A DNA stretch of 64,000 nt from Apricaphanius iberus (GCA_028564705.1 JAPXFQ010001770.1:620001-684000), one strand, 5' to 3'; positions 1 to 10,336 are shown, counted from the first letter of the stretch. Program-made: numbers and translations. Notes: generated by a model from the letters alone, not told the origin.

Positions 1-2480
1 CTTGGTCCTTGTCTTAGCCCTCGCGGGGTGCTGGGGTGGGGGCTCTGTCCGGTGTTGGTCGCGGACCTCCACATGTGACAGACAGTTGGTGGGGTGTGGG
101 CTGGTAGGTGGGACGAGTAGCTGGGTTCTGTTGCCACCCGGCATCGGGGGGTAGAGAGGAGCAAGGCTGGAGGATGTCGGCCTGGGGATTGGCCGCCCGG
201 GGCTTCGGGTCTGCTCACGGCAGGCGCTGCGGCATGTCCCGGTGTTACCCGTGTCTGGAGGTGGTGCCCGGGTTCCTGCCCTCGCCTCGGGTCCTCGGAC
301 GCTGCGGTGCCTGGGGCGTCTCTTATTGGCGGGAGCTTTTTACCCATCTAGCACAGGCGCTCTTTTAACGTGTTGCCGCTTGGGACGGGGAGGGGGATGG
401 TCGTTGAAGGGTGAGGGGGGCCTAAACTCAACCTGGTAGTCAGTGACATGTGTTTTTGTTAAGCAGTGTATGAATGTTGGGAGGATTTAGATCTGCCCCT
501 GTCAATGGGGGCTGTATGGATTGCCGGGGCCCCATGGGGCTCGGCGTATCCGGCTGCGTGGTGCCCCGAACAGGATCGTGCTGGGGCCTCCGCACCCCGT
601 GGTGGATCGGGCCGAACGGGGGTGCCTATTGGAGTCAGCAGGGGAGCTGGCTCCCTGGGGTTGGCAAGGTCACCCCTGTTTATTTTCTCCCCATCCCCAT
701 GCCTCCTGTCACCTGCTCCTTCATTTCTAACCATCACAAGCCTTGGGACGTGGTCACGTCACAGGGTGCTGGATGGAGCTTCCTTCTGTCGCTACCCGTG
801 GCGGCCTGGGTCCCGATTTTTATTGAGCAATTAAGACACTACACCTTGCAACATTTACAGTGAACGCCACATGTAGGGGGACCTGGGCGGGGGCGCCACA
901 GGCGAGGCCCCCCTTGAGGGGCCTCGCCTTAGGTGCGGCACCCACTGGTTAAACGCCACTAACACTAGGGCCCGGGGGGTGAGATGGGGTACCCGGCAGT
1001 ATCCCATGTCCCCCCCCCCTGTTTTCAGTTGCAACATTAGAACAACACGCAAACAACACCACGATTGAGCTTGGGGAAGAGAGGCTGGGGGTTCTTTCAC
1101 ACCCTTTGAGTTATTTTTGTTCGTTATGGTACCATCAGGGGTCGGAGCCCGGATAGAACATCACGCCGTCTGGTCGGGTTCCTGGCTGGTGGGCTGCGCT
1201 TGCCGGTGTGGGGACCGATGCGGTCTACTTGTCCCCGTCCTGTGGGCAAAGGGGTCTGACTCCTGGGTGCAGGGCAGGTCTCTACTGGGTGTCCCTGTCC
1301 CTGGGCCTGGGAAGTAATGGAGTATAGTGGTACGTATGGGGGTATTAAATGATGGTATAGCGTCCTTTTTTTTCGTATGTCTGTATTTGTAAGAAATGTG
1401 TACACAAGAAAGGGAGGGTACGTATGAGTGTCTCTGTCTGTCTATGTCTACCTGTCAGGTTGGGTGTTTGGCTGCTCTCTGGCCTGATGCATCTTCTTCC
1501 CTCCCCGTCACTCCCCGTCGGTGATGGTTGCTCCTGCCCGCTGGTTGATGATGACTCTCGATGCCTGGGGCTGGGGGTCCCGGTTGCGGCCCGGCTCGGT
1601 CCTGGTGCATGTCGGGCGGGTCCTGGGTGGTCCGGTGTGTCGGGCGGCCGCTGTTTCGGGCCGATGTCCTCCTTGGATTGACTGGGGCACCTCTTATGGG
1701 GGTGCCGGGTTTGTAGAATAGGTTGGTGCCGTCCGGTGGATCGGTGGGGACCGTGCCTGGCGCCCAATCCTCCTGCCGGTTCCAGGACTTCAGCTGGCTG
1801 GTCTGTTCGCCTGGTGGGGCTGTCCGGCATTGGCTGGGCCCCTGATCTTGGCGCCCCACGTGGGGCGGGATCTGGACCCTGGAGCTGGAAGATCTGGATG
1901 TCCAGGTGCCGGCTGGGCGCGGCCTGGGGAGGGCGTACATCCGCTGTGGCTCCCTGGCGTGTGGATGTGTGGGGGCGGGCCGGGTTGTTGGCGGTGGGTA
2001 CTGGTCCGGGGTGGCGGCGGCGTGTGTTGTCCGTCGGTTGGCTGCGGGTCCTCCTTGCCTGCGGCGGCGGCGGGGGACCCTTGTCGGCTGGTCACTGGTT
2101 GGGGCCCCGCTGGGGGGTGGGGTGCCCCTGGTCCCCGTGGCCTCCGGTTCCTGGTCCGGGCCCGCCCTGGCGTAGCCGGTTACCGGCGGAGCCCGTGGGC
2201 TCGTCACTGCGATCTCTCGGGCCCCAGCATCGCGGCTGGTGGGTGCTCCCCTGGGGCTTCCATCTGTTCCCCTCTTGGCGGGTGATCGACCCTGCGCTGA
2301 TCCGCCTGTGGACTCTGTACTCTGTGGGACGCTGGATGCATACATCTCTTGCCTCCTCCATGTCTGTGCCGATTCCTGTAGGACGGATTGACGGTTCCTT
2401 ACACCAGCTATCAATCACTTGCATGGGGAAACCTTATTCCGACCTGCATGCTCGCACACACATAGGTGTGGGGACATAGG
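1..2480. other. GC-rich block, unidentified, probably part of a repeat
   Basis: This block is very GC-rich, while the rest of the window is AT-rich. It contains several overlapping open frames on both strands, the longest on the minus strand at 1455-2414 (319 codons). Their products are low-complexity, rich in Pro, Arg, Thr and Ser or in Gly and Trp, and show no domain I recognise. Open frames on both strands are expected by chance in GC-rich DNA, so I do not call a gene. The block starts outside the window. A repetitive element or the non-coding part of a large mobile element seems likeliest; a CpG-island-like unique region cannot be excluded. Confidence 0.45.
900..929. repeat. Perfect 12-bp inverted repeat (hairpin)
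   Basis: AGGCGAGGCCCC at 900-911 is followed by a 6-base loop (CCTTGA) and its exact reverse complement at 918-929. The arms are very GC-rich, so a transcript would fold here strongly. It lies inside the GC-rich block. No T-run follows, so it is not a bacterial-type terminator; its role is unknown. Confidence 0.8.
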
Positions 2481-2617
2481 TGAGGACGGACATATCTTAA
2501 GCTGAGGTTATCATCATTAGTTAGTTGTTCACAGGAGCTTACCAGAAACATTTGTATTATGTTCATTAATCAATGCTTGTGTGTAGTGAATGTGTAATTC
2601 TTTGTTTATTCTACCAG

Positions 2618-2880
2618 ATCCGAACTATTGGTTTGGTTCTGTACACTTTGTTGTTTTTGTATTACTGTTTCTCTGCCGTCCGGCAGAGGTGGAGGACTGG
2701 GATGTTTTCTTGTGTTCTTTATTTGCCTCCCTGTCGTGTGTCATCGGTTCGCCCCTCTGTTGGTCCGGTTTCTTTTCTTCACCTTCTTCCTTTCTCCCTT
2801 CTTGTCTCAGTTTAATGTCCATGACGTCAGGAAATTGAACCCACAGTAATCACTAATAAAGATTTTTCATACATATACAT
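2618..2880 (+). other. Possible terminal exon of an unidentified repeat or transcript
   Basis: A pyrimidine-rich stretch ending in CTACCAG at 2617 resembles a splice acceptor. It is followed by a short open frame with hydrophobic, low-complexity translation, and an AATAAA signal lies at 2855-2860. Composition changes from GC-rich to AT-rich here. This could be the 3' end of whatever the GC-rich block belongs to. No protein family is recognised. Confidence 0.25.
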
Positions 2881-2994
2881 CAAGTGGCGTACTACAGCGA
2901 AGCTGTAATACTCTGCTTGGGAAAGTAAAACTGTTGGGCTTGTACTTGGTACTCAGACACCAATTCTGAGTAGCATACTGCTAGACAGGACACG

Positions 2995-3028
2995 TTAAAA
3001 AAATAAAAAATAAAAATAAAAAAATAAA
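2995..3028. repeat. A-rich simple repeat
   Basis: Degenerate (AAAAAT)n tract at the left boundary of the Tc1 remnant that follows. Confidence 0.7.
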
Positions 3029-3029
3029 G

Positions 3030-3350
3030 TCAGATTTGTGGACCACACTAAAAGCTGTCCTGTCAACAGATTATCTAACCTGAGCCTTGAATATCTGTTG
3101 CTCCTCCAAACACACAATTGGCCTCTTGACTACTTTTTTGAGGGATTTTCTTGCCAATTTAGGAAGACTCCTCTATCTCAGTAGGTTAGTATTTGTGCCA
3201 CACTTTTTAATGATGGATTAACCAGTAGTATGTCAGATCTTAAAAAGTTTAGGATATAGCTGTATAATCTAACTGTGCCTTACATTTCTCACAACTTGGT
3301 CTGTCTGCTGTGTACCTTTGTCTTCATGTTGCTATTTGTTCGGTTGTTGT
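3030..3350 (-). mobile_element. Tc1-like transposon remnant, antisense
   Basis: The plus strand reads like the reverse complement of a common fish Tc1-like transposase gene. Landmarks are the 'gatttgtgg' and 'tgtcctgt' block, 'gcctcttg', 'gatggatt' and 'ctgctgtgt..ctttg..cttcatg', in the expected order. The copy is truncated at both ends and holds no usable frame. It abuts the gypsy-like sequence to its right. Confidence 0.6.
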
Positions 3351-3359
3351 TAGGACTCT

Positions 3360-3690
3360 GTTGCTTTTTGCTGGTTTTGTGTTCTGCTTAATACTCTTTC
3401 CAGGGTGTGATTGGCAGGTGCTGCAACAGGTACTCCTGATCAAGCCACATCACAGCTCCAGTACTTAAGGGGAGTGACTGACACCAGATAGTTCTGCTGC
3501 CAAACGTGGTACAAGGCAAAACTTTTCCTGAATGTTTCCTGTGGAACTTACCTTGGTGTCTTCACGGTTGGTTTAGAACATTCAAACCATCAAGACTCAA
3601 ACCATATCACCACTGTATTGACTCTTGGAGTTAGTATTGCATTAAAAACTGCCTTCAGTCAGCTTTACCCTCCAGCACTTCTATCGCAAA
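3360..3690 (+). other. Possible LTR or leader of the gypsy remnant
   Basis: This stretch between the Tc1 remnant and the gypsy coding remnant contains a 'ggtgtgattggcaggtgctg...cctgatcaagccaca' run resembling the upstream part of fish gypsy LTRs. A matching second LTR was not found, so the assignment is weak. Confidence 0.3.
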
Positions 3691-3699
3691 ACACTCAGA

Positions 3700-4479
3700 A
3701 CCTGTACCAGATTTGACAGGTGTCCCTCAAGAATACCATGATCTCAAAGCAGTTTTCAGCAAGGACCTGGCTCTCTTTATCCCTTCACATTGCCCCTATG
3801 ATCGTGCTATTTACCTTGTCCCTGGTGCACTCGTTCCCTCTGGGAGGTTGTTTAGTCTGTCGGGCAAGAAGAGAGAGGCCATGTAAGCTTATATCAATGA
3901 TTCACTTAAATAATCCATCCATCCCATTAGGAAAGACGGTTCTTTACAACCTTGTCACAACCAAATCACCATAAAAAACAAGTAATCTCTTCCCCTCATT
4001 GGATCTGCTTTCGAGGGGTCTCCAAGAGAACCATATTCACCAAAGTTGATCTAAGAAATGCTTACCACCTTATTCGAATACGCGCTGGGGATGAGTGGTA
4101 GACCATCTTCAAGAGTCAGCTCGGTCATTTCGAATATCTGGTCATGCTGTTCGGACTTCCAAATGCCCCTGCAGTTTTCCAGAATTTGGTCAGTGATGTT
4201 CTCAGAGATTTGATCCATAAGTATGTGTTTGTCTATTCAGACAAAATCCTCATCTATTCCAATAGTTTAGAAGAATATAGGTCCCACATATGTCAAGTCC
4301 TGGAACGTCTGTTAGAGAACAGGCTGTACATCAAGGTAGAAAAATGCGAGTTCCATGCTCAAACCATGACTTTCCTTGGTTACGTCTTCAAGGGTGGACA
4401 GGTTGAAACTGATCCCATCAAAACTAAGGCTGTGGAGAACTGGCCAATTCCTTCCGGTCAACTTCATTTCATTTTTTAA
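3700..4479 (+). pseudogene. Ty3/gypsy retrotransposon pol remnant (reverse transcriptase)
   Basis: The plus strand translates into two broken pieces of Ty3/gypsy Pol. From about 3700 the linker before reverse transcriptase is visible (VPQEYHDLKAVFSKDLA, then CPYDRAIYLVPGALVPSGRLFSLS), interrupted by stop codons near 3883 and 3910. From about 4039 the RT core follows: [20 protein letters not shown], a stop, then GHFEYLVMLFGLPNAPAVFQ, VFVYSDKILIYS and KCEFHAQTMTFLGYVF. The segment between linker and motif A is largely deleted. The catalytic Y-x-D-D box reads YSDK, so the second aspartate is lost. Gag, RNase H, integrase and a clear LTR pair are absent. This is a dead copy. Confidence 0.92.
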
Positions 4480-4496
4480 GCAACATCCTTTTCCGT

Positions 4497-5107
4497 AATT
4501 CAGACCTGCAACACATTCCAAAAAGGTTTGGGACAGGAGCAATTTAGGGCTAGTAATAAGGTAATCGGGCGAAGGTAACTTGCACTTCACTGATGGCACC
4601 ATTAATGTTGAAAAGTACATAGAAATTTTGGAGAACAATATGTTGAGTTCGAGAAGACATCTTTCCAGAGATGCCCATCCACATTTCAACAAGACAATGC
4701 TAAACCACATTCTGCACACATTACAAATTCCTGGCTGCAGAGGAAGAGGGTACCAGTATTTGACAGGCCTGCCTGCAGTCCAAACCAGTTTCCAATAGAG
4801 AATGTATGTACTGTTTCCAACCTTAAGACTTGTTTGCAGGAAGAATAGGACAAAATTACACCTTGAAACACTTAAGCCTTAGGTATACTTGTTGTATTTA
4901 AAAAACATTAAAAAAAATAATGTGTTTCAAAGATCGAAACTGGAAAACTTGTTTGTTTTTAGAAAAACAATACAATTCATGAGGAACACATTAAATACTG
5001 TGCTGTGTCATTGCTTTCAATGTTATACAGGTAAAAGATAAAGTACTGTTTTCAGTTAGATTTTGATTTAAAATATCATCCCAACTTTTTCTGATTTGGG
5101 GTTGTAA
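4497..5107 (+). mobile_element. Tc1/mariner transposon, internally deleted
   Basis: A terminal-type block around 4505-4540 ('tgcaacacattccaaaaa..tttgggacagg') opens the element and 'ccaactttttctgatttggggttgta' closes it near 5107, as in a very common fish Tc1/mariner family. Between them part of the DDE transposase survives: HFTDGTINVEKYIEILE near 4585, then at 4672-4809 in another frame FQQDNAKPHSAH and DRPACSPNQFPIENV. The latter is the Tc1/mariner motif around the second catalytic Asp (QDNA-PH) and the SPDLNPIE region, here with D replaced by N. Frameshifts and a stop rule out activity. It sits directly against the gypsy remnant. Confidence 0.85.
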
Positions 5108-6367
5108 AAGGGACAATTCTGTAGTTGTGGTGGATGGTGGTGGGCAGAGAGACTCATAATAGAGAACCCAAAATATTAAAACAAGAAAATAAACACATAA
5201 TTTAAATTCTGTATGTCTTTGAAATGATATGAACATTAGTTCATTCATGGCAGCAGTGTTTCCGAAAACACATCATACTAGTTAAAATTGTCTGCAAAAA
5301 ACAAACTTGTCTGACAAGTTTACTTATGTGCTTCTCATTTTACTCCTTTAACCTTGCAAAACCATTGCCAGTTGTTAATGACTGCTTCACATAATGTGTT
5401 TCTTACAATGGATTTACATTACGATTATACAAACCCAGTATTTCATGATCTCAGTTATGTGTGGGTGTATACTTTATGCATTAATCAGGGTGGTGGTTAT
5501 TGTGAGCGTGTGTGTGTAGATGTGTGTGGTGTGTGTAGGTGGGTGTGTGCGTGTGTGTGTGTACTTGTGCATGCATGCGTGTGTGTGTGTGTGTGCGTGT
5601 GTGTGTGTGAGTGGGGTGGGGGGTTCCCGGGGGGTTTTGGAGCAGCTGCTGCTAAAAGGGTACTACTGGACAGATGTTGCTCCAGGACAGGGCTGTTAGA
5701 GGTAGGGAGGAAGGAAATCAGAGCATACCTCTAGATTCCCCTAGACAAGACCAAATTAAACCTACAGTTTTACTTATGTTCTGAGTGTTAAGACTGCTGT
5801 GATTCATTTCTGCATTTGTTCATTCAGCGATTTGTCAGTCTGCTTGTTTAAGATTGGGCTACTAGACAAAAATGTTGCAACAGTTGATTTGATCATTTAT
5901 TTACTTTAAATTTAACTACCACATAGAATTTACTCAGGAAAAGAAAACTTCTTTCACTATGTTTGAATTATATATTTATCAAATACACAAATACTTGCAT
6001 GCAGGCATAAAATCCTAATATCCGGATAAGAGAAATTTTATACATTTTTAAAGTGAGTAGCATCTATTATATTTCATAATAACTATATAATTGTGCCAGT
6101 TTCCCCCAAAAAATGACACTCGAATGCTCATCATGTAGCAAAGGCAAGTTCCTTTTATGATTACCTTTTGATGGCATCTATTATAAAAGATAAAAAAAAT
6201 TATACTCAGTTTACAACTGACCCAGACAGGGTGGAGAATGATGGGAGGAGAGCAGCAGACACTGAGGTCTTCCACACAACCTGTATGCCACATTTATTTA
6301 TAGTAATTTTGAGAAACTATGCCTACTTTTGACTTTAAAAGTTCTATGTTCTATTTTAAACCTGTTA
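5108..6367. other. AT-rich non-coding DNA
   Basis: No gene recognised. Contains the GT-rich microsatellite listed separately and otherwise unremarkable AT-rich sequence. Confidence 0.6.
5500..5612. repeat. (GT)n microsatellite, interrupted
   Basis: GT-rich tract with interruptions, purest at about 5577-5609. Its plus-strand open frame (Val/Cys runs) is an artefact of the repeat. Confidence 0.9.
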
Positions 6368-6575
6368 TCATGCTTGGAGTCAGTTTGACCCCATTTTGCA
6401 TTTATCATTACTAAAAAATGGTAGTTCACTAATTTCTTTTGGCTTCATATATTTAATGAGTTTCCTTATTTGATAGGGACAACATTTTTTGATGTTATTT
6501 TTTTAAAATGAATTGTACAAATATTACATATACCAGTGATCCTCCGGGGTCAATTTGACCCCAAGGTGTTTAGCT
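6368..6575. mobile_element. Possible MITE with GGTCAA/TTGACC palindromes
   Basis: A 'gtcagtttgacccc' motif near 6380 and a 17-bp near-perfect palindrome GGGGTCAATTTGACCCC at 6546-6562 bracket AT-rich DNA. A related motif ('gggggtcaaatcgacc') recurs near 11819. Such motifs recur in fish short DNA transposons, possibly piggyBac-related; ends and target duplications were not resolved. Confidence 0.35.
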
Positions 6576-6612
6576 GTGTAAAGCATGTCTGTGACTGAAA
6601 ATCTTGACTCAC

Positions 6613-6872
6613 TGTCAGGAATTGCCACTCAATATGAAAAGGATTCAGACAGAGACGTGGAACAAAAGGTGTAGACTTTAATGGTGAAGTGAAAAAAAAA
6701 ACAACTGAGAACATACTATGACATGAACTGCAGAAGTCAATGATCTCCCTGGACTAGAACATACACTGGCTCTTAAATATTGGCAGGAGGAACAAAAGGA
6801 AACAGGTGGGTTAATCTACAAAGATGCAGTAAATTATCATATGATTAGGGGTATAGCCCTGCAGCCTTTAAC
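6613..6872 (-). repeat. 3' LTR of the 2-kb LTR element
   Basis: Downstream LTR, diverged from its partner by substitutions and small indels, which indicates an old insertion. Confidence 0.7.
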
Positions 6873-7982
6873 AGGATGCCCCTCTTACCAGGTGGTAAGA
6901 CGGCTGAAAGAAAGAAAAAGAAAAATGTCCCACCCAAGGTGGGTGAAGGGAGCCCACGGAAGGTGGACGACCAGGGTGACAACCTCTGAAGCCCATGATC
7001 TCAGGTGGGTGCCCCAGAGGTCGACCAATGTGGAGTCGGAGGTCAGGAGGACGACCGGGTGGACGTCCCCTTGTTAGACGATTGTCAGGAGGACAACCAG
7101 ATCAATGTCCCCTCATGGGATGAAGGTCAGGAGCACAACAATCATCAGGACATTTACCAGGTCGATGTCCCCTCCTGGCTGGATGGTGGCCAGGAGGACC
7201 GCCAGTTAGAAATCATTTGGCTGGACAAAGACAGAGGAGCTTGTTCTGGAGCTCTGGACCTGGATCCTCACTGTCCTCCTCCGAGAGCTCAGGTTCCTCA
7301 GTCCGGAGACGAGGAGCAGGTGAAGGAACCTGGAGAAGATGCTGTGGCATCAGGGCCTGAACATTCAGGCAGTCTGCAGGCACAGGGGTCCGGAGATAAG
7401 GACCAGGTCTAGTAACCTGGAGACGATGCTGTGAAAATTGGGGCCTGAAAACAGGCAGGGTGAGCCGACCGGAGCTGGAGCAGAATGAACTGGAGCTGAA
7501 ACGGGACAGACTGAAGGTGAGAAAAACCAGACCTGGAGTGGATGACAAGCTGGCGGCAGAGTGGAATGAAGAGCAAGTGGACGGAGTAGGAGCACAGGTC
7601 GAGGCTGGGAGAAGCGGTGGTGAGCTGATAGTAGAGTAAAGTAGAAGTGACATGATGCTCATGTCTGCAGGGACTTTGGCCAGGAGAACAGTAGGCTTGC
7701 CTTGTCCCCCAAAAAGTAGCCTGCCACTCTAGGAGCTTTTTTGGAGTGGAAGCGCCTGGGAGGATAGAGGTGCAGCCGATAATGCAGTACAGGATGATAC
7801 TGTATATGTATGCTCATCAGAGTCCAACTGTTCCTCCTCTTCTTCCAGCTCGGACCAGTCTGAGTGGGGCTCTAACAGCTCCGCCAGGGAAGGGCTGATC
7901 CAACTTGACTCGGTTGGGAAGGTTGCTCTGCTGCTGGATATCTGCTCACTGGCCGCCCGGGGTGTCTTCTCTTTCTACGCTG
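6873..7982 (-). other. Internal region of the LTR element, degraded
   Basis: Rest of the internal domain. On the plus strand, imperfect repeats of 'aggtcaggaggac' give a QED...VDVPSW pattern at about 7030-7200; no function is inferred. Frames are open on both strands but low-complexity. Confidence 0.4.
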
Positions 7983-8378
7983 TCAAAACAGCCAGATCAA
8001 GTGGGTTGATGATCGGATGCAGCAGAGACAGAAGCCTGCAGAGCATCTCGATCTCCGCCAGACACATCCAGGGATGATAGATTGGCAGAGGTTGTACGCA
8101 GCTGATCCCAGACCAGCTTGAGAATAGACCGACACGGGAGAGTACCACTTCCCACCATGGATCATCTGATTCCTGGCCGTCCGGTGAGCTTTTTCAATGT
8201 ATGCCTGCAGATCCTCATGATCCTGGGGGTAGAGAATCTGGTGCAGCTGAGGCAGGAGCTGGAGGAACATCTCAATCTCCTCCAGGTGGATCCGGGATGA
8301 TGAGAAGGTGGAGATTGTGTTGAGGTGCTCCCACATAAGCCAAGCCAGAAGTTCGGCTGGTTCGTCTTCTGAATCCAT
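7983..8378 (-). pseudogene. Gag-like fragment of the LTR element, with a duplicated module
   Basis: The minus-strand frame starts MDSEDEPAELLAWLMWEHL about 17 bases inside the 5' LTR, the expected place for gag. It continues with RIHLEEIEMFLQLLPQLHQ and ILYPQDHEDLQAYIEKAHR, a helical Leu/Glu-rich segment. Around 8000-8075 (minus strand) a second, diverged copy of the EEIEMFLQLL module can be read in another frame as AEIEMLCRLLSLLHPIINP, so the segment has been duplicated and then frameshifted. No zinc knuckle is seen. The call rests on position and leucine-rich character, not on a recognised Gag domain. Confidence 0.5.
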
Positions 8379-8395
8379 TTGGGGCCGGATTATTC

Positions 8396-8645
8396 TGTCA
8401 GGAACTGAGGTTCAACATGGAAAAGATCCAGACGCAGGCATGGAATAAAAGGTGTAGACTTTAATGGTGAAGCAAACAAACCAACTGAGAACATACCATG
8501 ACATGAACTGGAGATGTCAAAGATCCACCCGGAAGAGAACATACTTAAATAGCGGTAGAAAGAACAAAAGGAAACAGGTGGGTTAATCAACACAGGTGCA
8601 GTAAATGATCTAATGATTAGGGGTAGAGCCCTGCAGGCTCTGTCA
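8396..8645 (-). repeat. 5' LTR of the 2-kb LTR element
   Basis: Upstream LTR on the minus strand. It contains an AT-rich TATTTAA core, a possible TATA element, and an ATTAAA near 8460 (minus strand) that could serve as a poly(A) signal. Confidence 0.7.
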
Positions 8646-10084
8646 GATACTTGCAGTTGCCAAGTTGGCACTGTGAAATAGACACACGAAAGGGGTGGGG
8701 TGGTAAAAACATTTCCATGAGATCTTCGATATTTTCTGTAGCTATTCAGTCAGTGCAAGAGAAAGCCAAATTATTGTTTTAGTCCAGCTGAAGCCAAACA
8801 GAGCTGGATTTCTTTTTATCAAACTCACTCAACCAGATTGTGTAGTTAGAAAGCCTAATATCTGCATGTAAACTCCAACCCCAGGTTAGCAGAGCTATTC
8901 ACAGGAAATGACAAGACCCAGAAGCGGGGTTAACATTAGTACTCAACAACACGACAGCAACAACAAGTGTAACACAATCAAACTGTAGACTACTTACAAA
9001 ATGTAATATACAGCAGCATTGTTGTTGTCTATTTCTTTGTTCATTGTGCATACCCAGACTTTACTCCGTCTTCTTCACTGCTGCCAGCATAGGTGTGACT
9101 CTAGGGTAACCAGAATGATCCCAGTGAGAAAGGGCGCATGTCACCACCCAGCCCTGCAGAGTTGAATGCAGTTAATTTTATTATTTGATTATATGCTGTC
9201 ATGTAAACTGAGATAAAGAATCGCTTTCTGGTTAAGCTATTAGTCTGATTATTGCCAAAATTTGATTTAGATGTGAATGTATATGTGCTGTTTTCCTTCA
9301 CTGAAATAGCAACTCTTGTCTCTGACTGCCGCAAGAAAGCGAAAAATGTATCGTTACTCAGTAAAATGCACAACGATGCTGTTCCGAGCACCAGGGAAGA
9401 CAAAAAACCCATAAACGGTGCTGGACTATAATGAGACAAAAAGAAAGGAAGGCAACGTGGAGAAATTCACAGCTACATACAGCTGTGAAGATATGACTTT
9501 TCATTGTCACCTTGTCATCTTCTTCAAAATCACTGACTGATTTGAATGCATACGACAAATGAGCTCTGCAGTGGGAGATAGAATAAAGTTTTGCAGTGGG
9601 AGACCAGGAAGATACTTTGGTTGAGCGTGTGTCTGTTCTCCTCTTAGCTTGTCTCCTGATCACACAGCTCTGTCTCCTGGTCTCAAAGGCTCATCCCCCT
9701 GCAGTCTCCTTTTATTCAGTCAATATATTTGAAAAATCAGCCAAAAACAGCCTTTAAGTGGCTTTAATAGGCTGCGTATTAAAGGGATACCAAGCAAGTC
9801 TGAGTGTTTTCTCTACAATGCTCCCCCTAGCGTCTGTTAGTAAATTTTGCTTTCAAACACACTGTCGTAAAAACGAACTGCTATTAGCAGCTAGTTACGC
9901 TGCCAGTTGCAGTGGAGATGCGCCAATGGGCGGCCGCATCTTCACTTCATTTATTTAGCCTATTTATTTGTTTGTGATGGCCACAAGTAATGACGAGACC
10001 AGTGGCATTTGCCAACATTGCCCAGTCAGAAATGTTTTTGTAGCTCGATCATGATAGGTGCAACGGGATTATTATTCCCTATTA
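8646..10084. other. Non-coding, probably repeat-derived
   Basis: No gene recognised. A segment near 8755-8785 ('caagagaaagccaaattatt..tttagtc') resembles one near 11090-11120, so a short dispersed repeat may be present at both places. Small open frames here have no recognisable product. Confidence 0.4.
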
Positions 10085-10336
10085 TCACACGCGTTGACTT
10101 AGTGACATAAAATAAAAGTGTAGGACATCGTAATTCAACTCATATCTGTAAAGAAAGTGAGATATTGCAAAGTCTGTTTCCGACTTGGAGCCTTCGGTGT
10201 CTTTTAGCTCTCGCCATTTGGTAAAAGCTTGACCAATATTGATGCGTGTGCTAGCCCTCGCTCGGTCTGAAGATCTTTTTCTTTTCTTGGCATCTTCCGT
10301 CAAGGGTTTTTGCTGCTTCTTAGCCGGCTCTGCCAT
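10085..10336 (-). CDS. Short repeat-associated ORF, basic N-terminal domain
   Basis: The 83-residue frame starts MAEPAKKQQKPLTEDAKKRKR and contains SDRARASTRINIGQAFTKWRELKDTEGSKSETDFA. This Lys/Arg-rich start followed by 'R-[IV]-N-I-G-x-A-F-x-[RK]-W-R-x-L' resembles an N-terminal segment found in many fish predicted proteins that appear to be repeat-borne. The frame is short and followed by no recognisable downstream domain, so it is probably a relic of a multicopy sequence. A first exon of a larger gene is possible but nothing nearby supports it. Confidence 0.4.
   Translation of the reverse strand: MAEPAKKQQKPLTEDAKKRKRSSDRARASTRINIGQAFTKWRELKDTEGSKSETDFAISHFLYRYELNYDVLHFYFMSLSQRV

Larger units (their letters stand above)
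6613..8645 (-). mobile_element. Non-autonomous LTR retroelement (about 2.0 kb)
   Basis: Two direct copies of a roughly 250-260 bp sequence, at 8396-8645 and 6613-6872, flank about 1.5 kb. Read on the minus strand the copies start TGACAGAGCC or TGTTAAAGGC, both followed by tGCAGGGCT, and end CCTGACA, as LTRs do. They share 'aaaaggaaacaggtgggttaat' and 'ggtgtagactttaatggtgaag' (plus strand). The internal region begins AATAATCCGGCCCC just after the 5' LTR and then opens a gag-like frame. No protease, RT or integrase is visible, so it would depend on another element. Flanking pentamers (GTATC and GTGAG) do not match, so the target duplication has decayed or the ends are slightly misplaced. Confidence 0.72.

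Noticed and set aside
1455..2414. 319-codon minus-strand open frame in the GC-rich block
   Set aside because: Low-complexity Pro/Arg/Thr/Ser product with no domain, overlapped by equally long frames on the other strand; typical of chance frames in GC-rich DNA.
5354..5734. 126-codon plus-strand frame with Val/Cys runs
   Set aside because: Created by the GT microsatellite.
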